Origin: Sphingobacterium sp. BN32
GTDB taxonomy: Bacteria > Bacteroidota > Bacteroidia > Sphingobacteriales > Sphingobacteriaceae
NCBI RefSeq assembly: GCF_030503615.1
Contig: NZ_CP129963.1
Span: 1,054,001-1,118,000, forward strand
DNA length: 64,000 bases
Reading direction: 5' to 3'
Program-made: the position numbers and the translations under genes
Notes under the pieces: generated by a model
Databases searched by the model: none
What the model saw: the letters and a program-made list of their open reading frames with translations, nothing else
Told to the model about the DNA's origin: nothing
Part shown: in pieces, positions 17,404 through 26,742 of the stretch
How the letters are laid out: every line of letters starts with the position of its first letter
Numbering within the stretch: position 1 is the stretch's first letter

Positions 17404-20145
17404 ATGAAAAGATATTGGATATGGAGTATGGTTTCTATTGCGTTAATGCAGTCTCCTGCTGAAGCTCAAACCACTTGGCCACAAGTGCAGAAAGAAATGA
17501 AGCCTTGGACTCGGTGGTGGTGGCCAGGGTCTGCGGTGGATAAGAAAAACTTATCTGCGGAGCTAACGAAGCTAGCAGATGCAGGTTTCGGCGGAGTTGA
17601 AGTCACTCCGATCTACGGCGCAAAAGGATTTGAGAAAAAATACATTTCTTTCTTAAGTCCGCAATGGCTCGAAATGTTGAATTACAGCAGTCAGAAAGCG
17701 AAATCCTTGGGAATGGGACTCGATATGAACCTGGGTACCGGATGGCCTTTTGGTGGTCCTCAAGTTGAGGTTGAATATGCGGCTACAAAGCTATTGCTCG
17801 AAGAGCTGAACCTTCGTAAAGGCGAAGAAATAGTTCTTCCGTTGCGAAGCCAGGATGCAAATCAAACTTATACAAAGGCGCAAGCGATCAGCGGCTATGA
17901 TCGTAATGCACGTAAAATTGATCTGAGTAGCTTGCTAAATCAAAAAACAGGGACATGGAAGGCTCCGGAAGACATGAAAGTGATGATTATGTTCTCAGGC
18001 AGAACCGGACAGAAGGTAAAACGCGCAGCGCCAGGTGGCGAAGGTTTGACACTCGACCATCTGGGTAAAGCATCCGTAGCATCATATTTTGATTTTTTCA
18101 AAAAGAAGCTCAAAGACCAACCCAGGTCTGTTAGATCGTTCTTCAACGATAGCTATGAGGTGTATGGCGCTGATTGGACAGACGATTTTTTAGTAGAATT
18201 TAAACGTAGAAAAGGTTATGCCCTAGAAGACTATTTATTGGAATTTGCAGGGAAAACCGACGATAAAGAGAAAGAAGGACGCTTGAAATCCGATTATCGC
18301 GAAGTTGTAAGTTGGATTCTCCGCGACAATTTCCTCTTGCCGTTTACGGAATTTTCAAACGAGCAGGGTGCAATCTCTAAGAATCAAGCTCATGGCTCAC
18401 CAGGGAACCTATTGGATCTGTATGCCAGCACCGATATCCCCGAATGTGAAACGTTCGGATCTAGTGCTTTCGATATTCCTGGGTTAAAAAGAGATTCCGC
18501 AGATGTTAGAAACGTCGATCCTGATCCGATGATGTTCAAGTTTGCGAGTTCGGCAACAAATACACAAGGGAAGAAACTTACATCTTCCGAGACCTTTACT
18601 TGGTTGACTGAGCACTTCAAAACCGCCTTGTCTCAAACAAAACCGGAGGTTGAAGCTTTGTTTCTTTCGGGGGTGAATCACGTGTTCTATCATGGCACAA
18701 CATATAGCCCAGAAGAAGTGAAATTTCCAGGCTGGTTGTTCTATGCATCAGTAAACTTCGTAACACAAAATTCCTTTTGGCCACATCTAATCGGATTAAA
18801 CCAATATATCACTCGTGTTCAATCCGTATTGCAGACAACGGAAGCAGATAATGAACTCCTAATTTACTGGCCGATCTACGATATATGGCAAGAACCTGAT
18901 AAAGCATTTAAGCAGCTAAGTGTTCATCATGTGGATCATTGGCTATGGCCAACGCAATTCTATAAGGAAAGCGTTCTTCTGCAGAAGCGAGGATATGGAT
19001 TTGATTTCATTTCTGACGAACAAATAGAGCGAACGGAAACAAATCAAGGTAAATTAATCACGCATGCAGGAGCGAATCCTTATCAAGCGATCTTCATTCC
19101 AGACACGCAATATTTTTCCGAAGCGACGCTAGCGAAACTTTTGAAGTTAGCGGAAGAGGGTGCCACATTGATATTCCAATCGGCACCGAAGGATATTCCT
19201 GGATTTCATCAGACAGCAGAAAGAAAAGAGAAATTACAGGATGCATGGAAGCGAATAGGTTTTAAAATAGATGAGCCGAACCAGTATAAGAAATATGGAA
19301 AAGGCAAAATATATTTGACGAAGGACATTGTTTCCGCATTAGAAACGGAGCAAATCTTTGGGGAGAGCCTGACGAGAGCAGGATTGAAATTCCATAGGCG
19401 CGTCGATAAAAATGCACATTACTACTACATCGTCAACCATGGTTCTAAAACTATAGATCAATCGATAAAACTAAATGCGACTGGCAAAACGGTGACATTG
19501 TTGGATCCTCAAACCGGGAGAATAGCAGATCTGCCAATGAAAGATGGACAAGTTCGTTTTCAATTAGCGCCAGGCTATGCCTGGGTTGTGACGGTTTCCG
19601 ATGAGCCAGCACAGGCAACAAAATATCATTATGTGGATCAGGAAAAAACATTAAATGTCTTCACTCAGCCATGGAACTTAAATTTTATTAGCGGTGGCCC
19701 TGTCCTTCCGTCTAACAAAAAGCTGAATAAGTTAGGTTATTGGACGGATTTGCAGGGCGCAGATTATCAAAGCTTCTCTGGATCCGCAGCCTATGAAACC
19801 CAAATAACGCTCAACAAAGAAACCAATAAAGCGTACAGACTGAAGCTCGAGAACTTATCAGAAAGTGCAAAAGTCATGATCAATGGAAAAGAAGCTGGTA
19901 TTTTATGGGCGAATCCCTTTGAACTTGACGTGACGGAGTTTTTAACTAATGGCAAAAACCAAATACGCATTGAAGTGGCCAATTTAATGGCTAATCGGGT
20001 CCGCGATATGGACAGGAAAGGAATGGTCTGGCGAAACTACCATGAAATAAACTTTGTGAATATAGACTATAAACCTTTTGATGCAGGAAAATGGACAGTA
20101 GCAAATTCCGGACTCAAAGGACCTGTAACCTTAATTGCATACTAG
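17404..20145 (+). CDS. GH106 alpha-L-rhamnosidase
   Basis: 913 aa, secreted (signal peptide ending EAQ). The start of the mature protein (PWTRWWWPGSAVDK, then AGFGGVEVTPIYG and MNLGTGWPFGGP) is characteristic of GH106. The C-terminal jellyroll (AYRLKLENL, VMINGKEAGILWANPF, NQIRIEVANLMANR) is also typical. GH106 removes terminal alpha-linked rhamnose. With GH105 removing unsaturated uronate, the two can alternate along a rhamnogalacturonan oligosaccharide from the non-reducing end. It starts 12 bp after the GH2 gene. Confidence 0.95.
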   Translation: MKRYWIWSMVSIALMQSPAEAQTTWPQVQKEMKPWTRWWWPGSAVDKKNLSAELTKLADAGFGGVEVTPIYGAKGFEKKYISFLSPQWLEMLNYSSQKAKSLGMGLDMNLGTGWPFGGPQVEVEYAATKLLLEELNLRKGEEIVLPLRSQDANQTYTKAQAISGYDRNARKIDLSSLLNQKTGTWKAPEDMKVMIMFSGRTGQKVKRAAPGGEGLTLDHLGKASVASYFDFFKKKLKDQPRSVRSFFNDSYEVYGADWTDDFLVEFKRRKGYALEDYLLEFAGKTDDKEKEGRLKSDYREVVSWILRDNFLLPFTEFSNEQGAISKNQAHGSPGNLLDLYASTDIPECETFGSSAFDIPGLKRDSADVRNVDPDPMMFKFASSATNTQGKKLTSSETFTWLTEHFKTALSQTKPEVEALFLSGVNHVFYHGTTYSPEEVKFPGWLFYASVNFVTQNSFWPHLIGLNQYITRVQSVLQTTEADNELLIYWPIYDIWQEPDKAFKQLSVHHVDHWLWPTQFYKESVLLQKRGYGFDFISDEQIERTETNQGKLITHAGANPYQAIFIPDTQYFSEATLAKLLKLAEEGATLIFQSAPKDIPGFHQTAERKEKLQDAWKRIGFKIDEPNQYKKYGKGKIYLTKDIVSALETEQIFGESLTRAGLKFHRRVDKNAHYYYIVNHGSKTIDQSIKLNATGKTVTLLDPQTGRIADLPMKDGQVRFQLAPGYAWVVTVSDEPAQATKYHYVDQEKTLNVFTQPWNLNFISGGPVLPSNKKLNKLGYWTDLQGADYQSFSGSAAYETQITLNKETNKAYRLKLENLSESAKVMINGKEAGILWANPFELDVTEFLTNGKNQIRIEVANLMANRVRDMDRKGMVWRNYHEINFVNIDYKPFDAGKWTVANSGLKGPVTLIAY

Positions 20146-20206
20146 TAAATCAAGCAAATAAAATATCAATCTAAGTAACCAAATAATAAACTAAAACAGA
20201 TAAGCC

Positions 20207-23200
20207 ATGAATTTAAAGTATTGGATGAGTACTTGCATCGTTTTCTGGATGATAAGCCTAAGCAACTTATATGCCCAGCAAACAATACAAGGTACCGTAG
20301 TGAATAGCCAACAGCAACCACTGCCAGGAGTGACCGTCAAAGTCGAGGGAGATGACGCCCGTTCTGTACCCACGAATGGCGAAGGTGTATTCCAAATCAA
20401 TGCAAAGCTGGGGGAGACTTTGCTTTTTTCTTCCGTAGACTATGAAAGTCAAAAAGTCACAGTTCAAAATCAAACGGCCTTGCGGGTTGTCATGCAGGCG
20501 AAAGACGAACAATTAGACGAAGTCGTTGTCATTGGATATGGAACGCAGCGGAGAACAAATGTGACTGCGCCCGTTTCGAAATTTAACGCCGAGGGATTGG
20601 CAGAACGCCCAATCGCCCGCGTTGATCAAGCTTTAGCCGGACAAATGTCAGGTGTTCGAGTGAAACAAACCACAGGGGTACCTGGAAAGGGACTTAGCGT
20701 GCAGGTCAGAGGTTCAGGCTCTATAACAGCCGGCTCGGAACCGCTTTACGTGGTCGATGGCTTCCCGTTGGCAACAGCCTCACAAAATGGATCCGGAAAC
20801 TACGGCTCCGGAAACCCTTTGGATAATATGAATCCCAATGATATAGAGTCTATTGAGGTGTTAAAAGACGCTTCTGCAGCAGCAATCTACGGTTCGAGAG
20901 CAGCAAATGGTGTTGTCTTGATTACCACTAGACGCGGTAAAACTGGGCAAGCGAAACTAAATTTCAACACCTATTTAGGAAGTTCATCAGCATATAAGAA
21001 ATTAGATATGCTAAGCGGTGAAGAATGGATCGACCGCGCAAAGGAAATGATAGACGCTGCATGGGTAGCGTCAGGTGCGGGAAGAACAGCTTCCCAAACC
21101 AACGATGAACGTCGAACAATCTTGAAGCTGCCTAGCGGAACGTATAATACTTCGTTAATGTATGATGATCGCTGGCTGCAACAAGGACATCCAGGATTAT
21201 ATATGATCAACTGGCAGGATGAAGCCTATCGAAAAGGTTTAGTGCAGAATTATCAGTTGTCTGCTTCGGGGGGAACAGATTTCGTTAATTACTACGTGTC
21301 AGGAAACTATATGGATCAGAAGGGTATTATACAAGGCCTCAGCTACAAAAACTACAGCATGCGTGCAAATGTTGATGTTAAAGCTTCTAAAAAATTTACC
21401 GTAGGATTGAACATTTCTCCAACCTACTCCATCATGAATGACCCGGGGGTAGAGGGGAAAGATAATATCATCCACCAGATTTATTCCATGACGCCTGTTC
21501 AGGATCAACCCGCAGGTTCAGTAAATGTGTTCGATACGGAACGTTATCCTTGGAGTACTTCAACAAATGATCCTATCGCTAAATTAAACTATAACATCGG
21601 CGAAAGTAAAATAGCGAGAATTATCGCCAGCACTTATGCACAATATCAAATTATTGATGGTCTGACTTTCAAAACGACTTTAAACATCGACCATGCCGAT
21701 CGCCAAGGTTTTAGTTATAGCCCATATACCATTGCCGGAACTTTGGCAAACCGCTTAGCTAACCCAAACTTAGCAACCTACGGACAAAACAGTTCGTATA
21801 GACGTCAAACTATCGTCAATGAGAATACATTGAATTATTCTTACGAAACAGGAAAGCATAGTTTGCAGGCCTTATTGGGTCATGCGTATAACTATGATCG
21901 CTTCGATAGCAATAGCATCACATCACAAGGCGGATACACGACAAGCGCAATTAAGACACTGAATGGCGCTGTTGGAACGACTTCGGGTACCAGTGCTACT
22001 AAAAACTTAATGCTTTCGTATTTCGGTCGTGTGCAATATGCCTACGATCAAAAATACTTGGTTTCGGCGAGTGTTCGCCGTGACGGATCTTCGCGCTTCG
22101 GATTGAATACTAAATGGGGCTGGTTTCCATCAGTTTCTGTCGGATGGCGAGCGTCAGAAGAGTCTTTCTTGAAAGACATCGAAAATATATCAGAATTAAA
22201 ACTGCGTGCTAGTTATGGAGAATCAGGAAACAACAATATTTCGGACTATTCTGGCCGCGCCTTGTTGGGGAACTATAACTATTCCTGGAATGGTACATCC
22301 GCAGCAGGTCAGGCGCCTAGTAATATCATCAACCCGGATATCACCTGGGAAAAGTCAAGAACAGTGAATGTAGGTGTGGATTTCGGCTTCTGGAAATCAC
22401 GCTTGACAGGTTCATTTGATTACTACACGAGAACAAGTAGTAGCTTACTATTGAACGTTCCGACGATGTTAGCAACAGGATTTAGCTCTTTATTGGATAA
22501 TGCTGGAGAAGTGAGAAGTAAAGGATGGGATTTGGAAATCCGTACGCAAAACGTTCAGAAATCAAATTTCAATTGGTCAACTTCATTCAACTTGAGTCGT
22601 AACAGCAATGAAGTAACCAAGTTGGTTGGCGATCAGCAGCAATTGTTAATCCCTTCATCGTTCGACATTCAACATAGTATCTTACAAGTTGGTCAACCAA
22701 TGTACAGCATTTATGTCGTTCAGCAAGATGGAATCCTATCGCAAGCAGATATTGATGCCGGCGCTGCTATGTATGGAACACAATCTGCAGGAGATCCGCG
22801 ATACGTCGATGCGAACGGTGATGGCGTCATTGATGCAGACGACCGCGTATTAGTAGGACACCCAAACCCTGATTTCGTATGGGGTATCACCAATGATCTT
22901 CGCTATAAAAACTTCGATTTGAGCTTCTTATTTCAGGGTCAATGGGGCGGCAGCTTGTACTCGCTTTTAGGTAGAGCATTAGGCCGTACTGGGCAAGGTA
23001 CAGTGGATAACGCTTTGGGATTCTATCGCGATCGTTGGAGATCTGAGGAAGATCCAGGCGAAGGTCGAGTAGGAAAGGCATATTCTACTTTTGGTCGTAT
23101 CAAAAACACCGATTGGTTGTATTCTTCAGACTATTGGAGACTAAGACAGGTAACTTTGGGCTACAACTTCAAAGATCTACGTATTGCTGGATCGACTATT

Positions 23201-23386
23201 TTACCTAACGGTCGTCTTTATTTATCCCTAGAAAACTATTGGGGTGGCGATAAATACGATGGAGGGGTTAACCCGGAAGCTGCAAACACCAATTTAAGTG
23301 GGAGCTCCACTTATACGGAAGCAGGTGACTATGGTGGCCTAGCATTACCGAAAACAATAACCTTTGGTATTAACTTGACATTTTAA
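20207..23386 (+). CDS. SusC-like TonB-dependent outer-membrane transporter 1
   Basis: 1059 aa with a signal peptide ending YAQQ, a carboxypeptidase-like regulatory domain (about 25-100: IQGTVVNSQQQPLPGVTV), a TonB-dependent plug starting near DEVVVIGYGTQRR, the SusC signature LYVVDGFP with IESIEVLKDASAAAIYG and GVVLITTRRG, and a large beta-barrel ending in a terminal Phe. It imports oligosaccharides across the outer membrane together with the SusD partner encoded 3 bp downstream. The ligand is presumably a rhamnogalacturonan fragment. Confidence 0.96.
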   Translation: MNLKYWMSTCIVFWMISLSNLYAQQTIQGTVVNSQQQPLPGVTVKVEGDDARSVPTNGEGVFQINAKLGETLLFSSVDYESQKVTVQNQTALRVVMQAKDEQLDEVVVIGYGTQRRTNVTAPVSKFNAEGLAERPIARVDQALAGQMSGVRVKQTTGVPGKGLSVQVRGSGSITAGSEPLYVVDGFPLATASQNGSGNYGSGNPLDNMNPNDIESIEVLKDASAAAIYGSRAANGVVLITTRRGKTGQAKLNFNTYLGSSSAYKKLDMLSGEEWIDRAKEMIDAAWVASGAGRTASQTNDERRTILKLPSGTYNTSLMYDDRWLQQGHPGLYMINWQDEAYRKGLVQNYQLSASGGTDFVNYYVSGNYMDQKGIIQGLSYKNYSMRANVDVKASKKFTVGLNISPTYSIMNDPGVEGKDNIIHQIYSMTPVQDQPAGSVNVFDTERYPWSTSTNDPIAKLNYNIGESKIARIIASTYAQYQIIDGLTFKTTLNIDHADRQGFSYSPYTIAGTLANRLANPNLATYGQNSSYRRQTIVNENTLNYSYETGKHSLQALLGHAYNYDRFDSNSITSQGGYTTSAIKTLNGAVGTTSGTSATKNLMLSYFGRVQYAYDQKYLVSASVRRDGSSRFGLNTKWGWFPSVSVGWRASEESFLKDIENISELKLRASYGESGNNNISDYSGRALLGNYNYSWNGTSAAGQAPSNIINPDITWEKSRTVNVGVDFGFWKSRLTGSFDYYTRTSSSLLLNVPTMLATGFSSLLDNAGEVRSKGWDLEIRTQNVQKSNFNWSTSFNLSRNSNEVTKLVGDQQQLLIPSSFDIQHSILQVGQPMYSIYVVQQDGILSQADIDAGAAMYGTQSAGDPRYVDANGDGVIDADDRVLVGHPNPDFVWGITNDLRYKNFDLSFLFQGQWGGSLYSLLGRALGRTGQGTVDNALGFYRDRWRSEEDPGEGRVGKAYSTFGRIKNTDWLYSSDYWRLRQVTLGYNFKDLRIAGSTILPNGRLYLSLENYWGGDKYDGGVNPEAANTNLSGSSTYTEAGDYGGLALPKTITFGINLTF

Positions 23387-23389
23387 GCA

Positions 23390-24898
23390 ATGAAGAAATT
23401 ATTTTATATACTATTAGGCGCCAGCCTTTTGAGTTCTTGCGATATGGAATTGGATCAACAACCAATATCCGCTGCGACATCAGAGACTTTTTTCCAAACA
23501 GCCCATGACTTTAATCAAGGTCTTAATGCGGTATATGCGGTAACCCGCGGATATCCCGATAGGTTGTTGAACCTTTCAGAAACACGCTCGGACAACCTCT
23601 ACGCAGTTTCTGACGGTGGAGTACGCGACTGGGAAGGAATCAATAGTTTTCACAGAACAATTGCTTCTAACCCCTATGTGGTAGACGCATGGCAAAGCAA
23701 TTACACCGGTATTTTCAGAGCCAACAACTACCTTGAACAGCTGCAAAGTAAAGGTGAAGCTGTGATTTCTGATCAAGCCATTCGCAACAGAATGGAAGGT
23801 GAAGTTCGTTTCTTACGTGCCTTCTTTTACTTCGACTTATTGCGATACTTCGGAAAGTTACCTATCATCGATAAAGTGGTTTCCAATAATGAAGCCATGG
23901 CGATACCAAGAAGCGCACCTGCGGATGTCTATAACTTAATCATTAGTGACTTGGAGCGTGCAATTGAAACCCTTCCGGCACCAAGTGGATATGCCACGGC
24001 AGATAAAGGCAGAGCAAATAAGTTCTCTGCAAAAATGCTTCTAGGACTGGTGTATATGACACGCTCGGGTCCAGCATTAGATGTTGAAGGAGCAGGCTTG
24101 GGAAGCAATGAATGGAGCAAAGCATTGACGCAATTCAATGATATCATCCAAAGCAACGAATTTGCCTTCTTAAACAGCTACTCTTCAATTTTTAGCTATG
24201 ATAACGAAAGAAACAAAGAAGTTATTTTTAATATAGAATATTCTAGCGGTAGTACTCCAATTGTAGGAAGTACCTTTCCATGGGTGTTGGTTCCTGATAC
24301 CTGGTTTCAATCTCTTGGTTTCGGAACGCAGGGCGGTTTAATGATCCGACCGGTGGCAGAAGACTTACTGGCGAAATATTCTGCCGAGGATGTTAGAAAG
24401 AGTTTTAGCATCCAAAGTGGATATACTTATGGAAATGTTGTAGAACCTCGCTCGTTTATCAAAAAATTTGTAGATATCACAAAAGTTCCGAAAACCAGCC
24501 GAACAGACTGGCCAATCAACTTTATTGTTTATCGGTATACGGACCTGCTATTACTGAAGGCTGAGTGTATCTTGAATGGAGCAGCAGGCAATGCAGCTAC
24601 CGAAGTAGATGCCGTCGTCAATCAAGTGCGTGCGAGAGCTGGCCTTAAAACGACATTATCCGGGGTAACAAAGGCACAACTTCTGGAAGAACGTCGGCGA
24701 GAGCTGCTGGGCGAAGGTACGCGATGGTTCGATTTGATTCGCTCGGGACAAGTTGAATCCATCATGAAAGCATGGATCGCCAAGGAGGATGTTCAGAACC
24801 AAATGGAGGACTTCAAGAAAGAATACATCCTTTACCCGGTACCTCAATCTGAGCTCGACACCAAACCTGGACTGTATCAACAGAATCCAGGATACTAA
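23390..24898 (+). CDS. SusD-like glycan-binding lipoprotein 1
   Basis: 502 aa with lipobox LLSSCDMELDQQP. The RagB/SusD fold is shown by ETFFQTAHDFNQGLNAVY, FLRAFFYFDLLRYFGKLP, FSAKMLLGLVYM with tetratricopeptide-like helices, YRYTDLLLLKAE and LLEERRRELLGEGTRWFDLIR. It is the lid that captures oligosaccharides for the SusC channel. The gene directly follows susC and is closed by a strong terminator at 24948, so it ends operon 1. Confidence 0.96.
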   Translation: MKKLFYILLGASLLSSCDMELDQQPISAATSETFFQTAHDFNQGLNAVYAVTRGYPDRLLNLSETRSDNLYAVSDGGVRDWEGINSFHRTIASNPYVVDAWQSNYTGIFRANNYLEQLQSKGEAVISDQAIRNRMEGEVRFLRAFFYFDLLRYFGKLPIIDKVVSNNEAMAIPRSAPADVYNLIISDLERAIETLPAPSGYATADKGRANKFSAKMLLGLVYMTRSGPALDVEGAGLGSNEWSKALTQFNDIIQSNEFAFLNSYSSIFSYDNERNKEVIFNIEYSSGSTPIVGSTFPWVLVPDTWFQSLGFGTQGGLMIRPVAEDLLAKYSAEDVRKSFSIQSGYTYGNVVEPRSFIKKFVDITKVPKTSRTDWPINFIVYRYTDLLLLKAECILNGAAGNAATEVDAVVNQVRARAGLKTTLSGVTKAQLLEERRRELLGEGTRWFDLIRSGQVESIMKAWIAKEDVQNQMEDFKKEYILYPVPQSELDTKPGLYQQNPGY

Positions 24899-24947
24899 TT
24901 CAGTTGCATCCAATTACATTTTTATAAATACTAGCTTAATTTGTAAG

Positions 24948-24980
24948 GGCTGCCCGAGATAATCGGGCAGCCTTTTTTTG
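24948..24980 (+). terminator. Rho-independent terminator of operon 1
   Basis: A perfect 10-bp stem, GGCTGCCCGA with TCGGGCAGCC, has a 5-nt loop (GATAA) and is followed by seven T residues. Confidence 0.93.
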
Positions 24981-25336
24981 ATTTGACCTGTTTCGTAAGG
25001 AGATCAAAAACTTTCATCGCTGTTGCTGTTTCGACAAAGGCAGCAGCGATAAGCGCATTCTCTTTCATCCTAATTGCGAATGATTGTTTCTGACATATTT
25101 GCGATCCGAAGCTTTGCCTTATTGTTCTTTGTTATCCTGGGTAATCCTCTAAAACTTTATCAATTATTGATCAAGTTAATTTGTGTAATGTCTTGAAAAA
25201 TAGTGGAATAAGTTAAAATCACAGGATAGAGCAAGACACACTCAGTATGTTCAATTTTATATCTTGTATGTCTAGAATGTGCTAAATAGGCTATTCTAAC
25301 CTATGTTTTATAAACCTTACATGCAAACCTATACTG
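24981..25336. other. Intergenic region before operon 2
   Basis: This stretch of 356 bp must carry the promoter of operon 2. An imperfect hairpin (ATCGCTGTTGCTG paired with CAGCAGCGAT) lies near 25016-25050. No perfect TAnnTTTG box was found. TGTTCAATTTT near 25249-25259 resembles the direct-repeat half-site at 5150 but is a single, imperfect copy. No gene was seen. Confidence 0.5.
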
Positions 25337-26740
25337 ATGAAGAAGTCTTTACTACTCGGTCTATTATTATTTTCATGCATTGGGATTTCGTTCTCACAAG
25401 AAAAAGCATGGACCTCCTCAAAGCAACCCCTAGAAGAGGTTGAAATATTAAAGAAGAAAATTAGAAAGCCTGAATTTGCAAACCGTGATTTTCTGATTAC
25501 AGATTTCGGAGCAATTGCTGACGGGCAGACTAAGAATACGGCTGTTTTAAGGAAGGCGATCGAAGCCTGTAGCGAGGCAGGAGGGGGACGTGTTGTGGTT
25601 CCTCAAGGAACATTCCTTACAGGCGCTATCTATTTGGAGAGTAACGTCAATTTACATTTACAGAAAGGCTCAACCTTATTATTTAGCCGTGATAGCTCCG
25701 ATTATCCCCTGGTATTCACGCGTTGGGAAGGAATGGAATGTATGAATTATTCCCCGTTTATCTATGCTTATGAAGAAACAAATATTGCTATCACTGGTGA
25801 TGGTTTGTTAGACGGCAATGCCGATAACAATCATTGGTGGTACTGGTGTGGTGCTAGAAAATATGGATGGCACGAGGGCCGTCCTGGTGAACAGAAGCCG
25901 GCTCGCGCCCTTCTTCATCAACAAATGGCGCAGCAAGTAGACCCTAGAAAGCGAGTGTTTGGCGATGGACATTTCCTGAGACCGAATTTCATTCAGCCCT
26001 ATCGATGCAGCAATGTATGGATTGAAGGAGTTAAAATGATCAACTCGCCGATGTGGAACCTCAATCCCGTACTCTGCAATAATGTATTGATCGAGAATGT
26101 TAAAGTGGTAAGCCATGGACCTAACAATGATGGCTGCGACCCAGAAGCGTGTAGCAATGTATGGATCACCGGTTGCTTCTTCGACACTGGCGATGACTGT
26201 ATCGCCATTAAATCCGGCCGAGATGAGGATGGACGAAACATCGGACGCCCGGCAGAGAACCATATTATTGAAAACTGCAGCATGCACGAAGGTCATGGTG
26301 GCGTAGTGATCGGTAGTGAGATCGCTGGTGGAGCAAGAAACATTTATGCGCTAAACAATGTGATGGATAGCCCCAATTTAGACCGCGCGCTCCGAATCAA
26401 AACCAGTTCCAGTCGAGGTGGTATCATTGAAAACGTCTTTTTCTACAATACCAAAGTCGGACAATACAGAGAAGCTGCCGTTCGTTTCAATATGTTTTAT
26501 GAAAAACCAGGGGATCATATACCAACCATACGCAATATCTGGGTAGAGAATCTTGAAGTTACAAAAGGGGGCAAATATGCCATTTTATCGAGGGCATATC
26601 CTGAATCTCCTGTGACGAACTTCACCATGATCAACTGTAAAATCGACGGGGTAGAACTACCTTATCAGGTTGATCATCTGAAAAATGTAAAACTTAAGAA
26701 TGTCAGAATCAACGGAAAACCTTTAAATGAATTGAAATAG
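25337..26740 (+). CDS. GH28 polygalacturonase-type hydrolase
   Basis: 467 aa, secreted (signal peptide ending ISFSQ). All GH28 active-site motifs are intact: NNDGCDP near residue 262, TGDDCIAIKSG near 281-291 with the catalytic Asp pair, GHGGVVIGSE near 318 and RALRIKT near 350. FGAIADGQTKNT near the N-terminus is also typical of the beta-helix. It cleaves alpha-1,4 galacturonosyl bonds, probably exo-acting on homogalacturonan or trimming rhamnogalacturonan ends (inference). It opens operon 2 and is followed 2 bp later by the DUF4450 gene. Confidence 0.95.
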   Translation: MKKSLLLGLLLFSCIGISFSQEKAWTSSKQPLEEVEILKKKIRKPEFANRDFLITDFGAIADGQTKNTAVLRKAIEACSEAGGGRVVVPQGTFLTGAIYLESNVNLHLQKGSTLLFSRDSSDYPLVFTRWEGMECMNYSPFIYAYEETNIAITGDGLLDGNADNNHWWYWCGARKYGWHEGRPGEQKPARALLHQQMAQQVDPRKRVFGDGHFLRPNFIQPYRCSNVWIEGVKMINSPMWNLNPVLCNNVLIENVKVVSHGPNNDGCDPEACSNVWITGCFFDTGDDCIAIKSGRDEDGRNIGRPAENHIIENCSMHEGHGGVVIGSEIAGGARNIYALNNVMDSPNLDRALRIKTSSSRGGIIENVFFYNTKVGQYREAAVRFNMFYEKPGDHIPTIRNIWVENLEVTKGGKYAILSRAYPESPVTNFTMINCKIDGVELPYQVDHLKNVKLKNVRINGKPLNELK

Positions 26741-26742
26741 CT

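Noticed and set aside
25808..26296. Leftward open frame of 162 codons inside the second GH28 gene
   Set aside because: Antisense shadow of a gene with all catalytic motifs intact.
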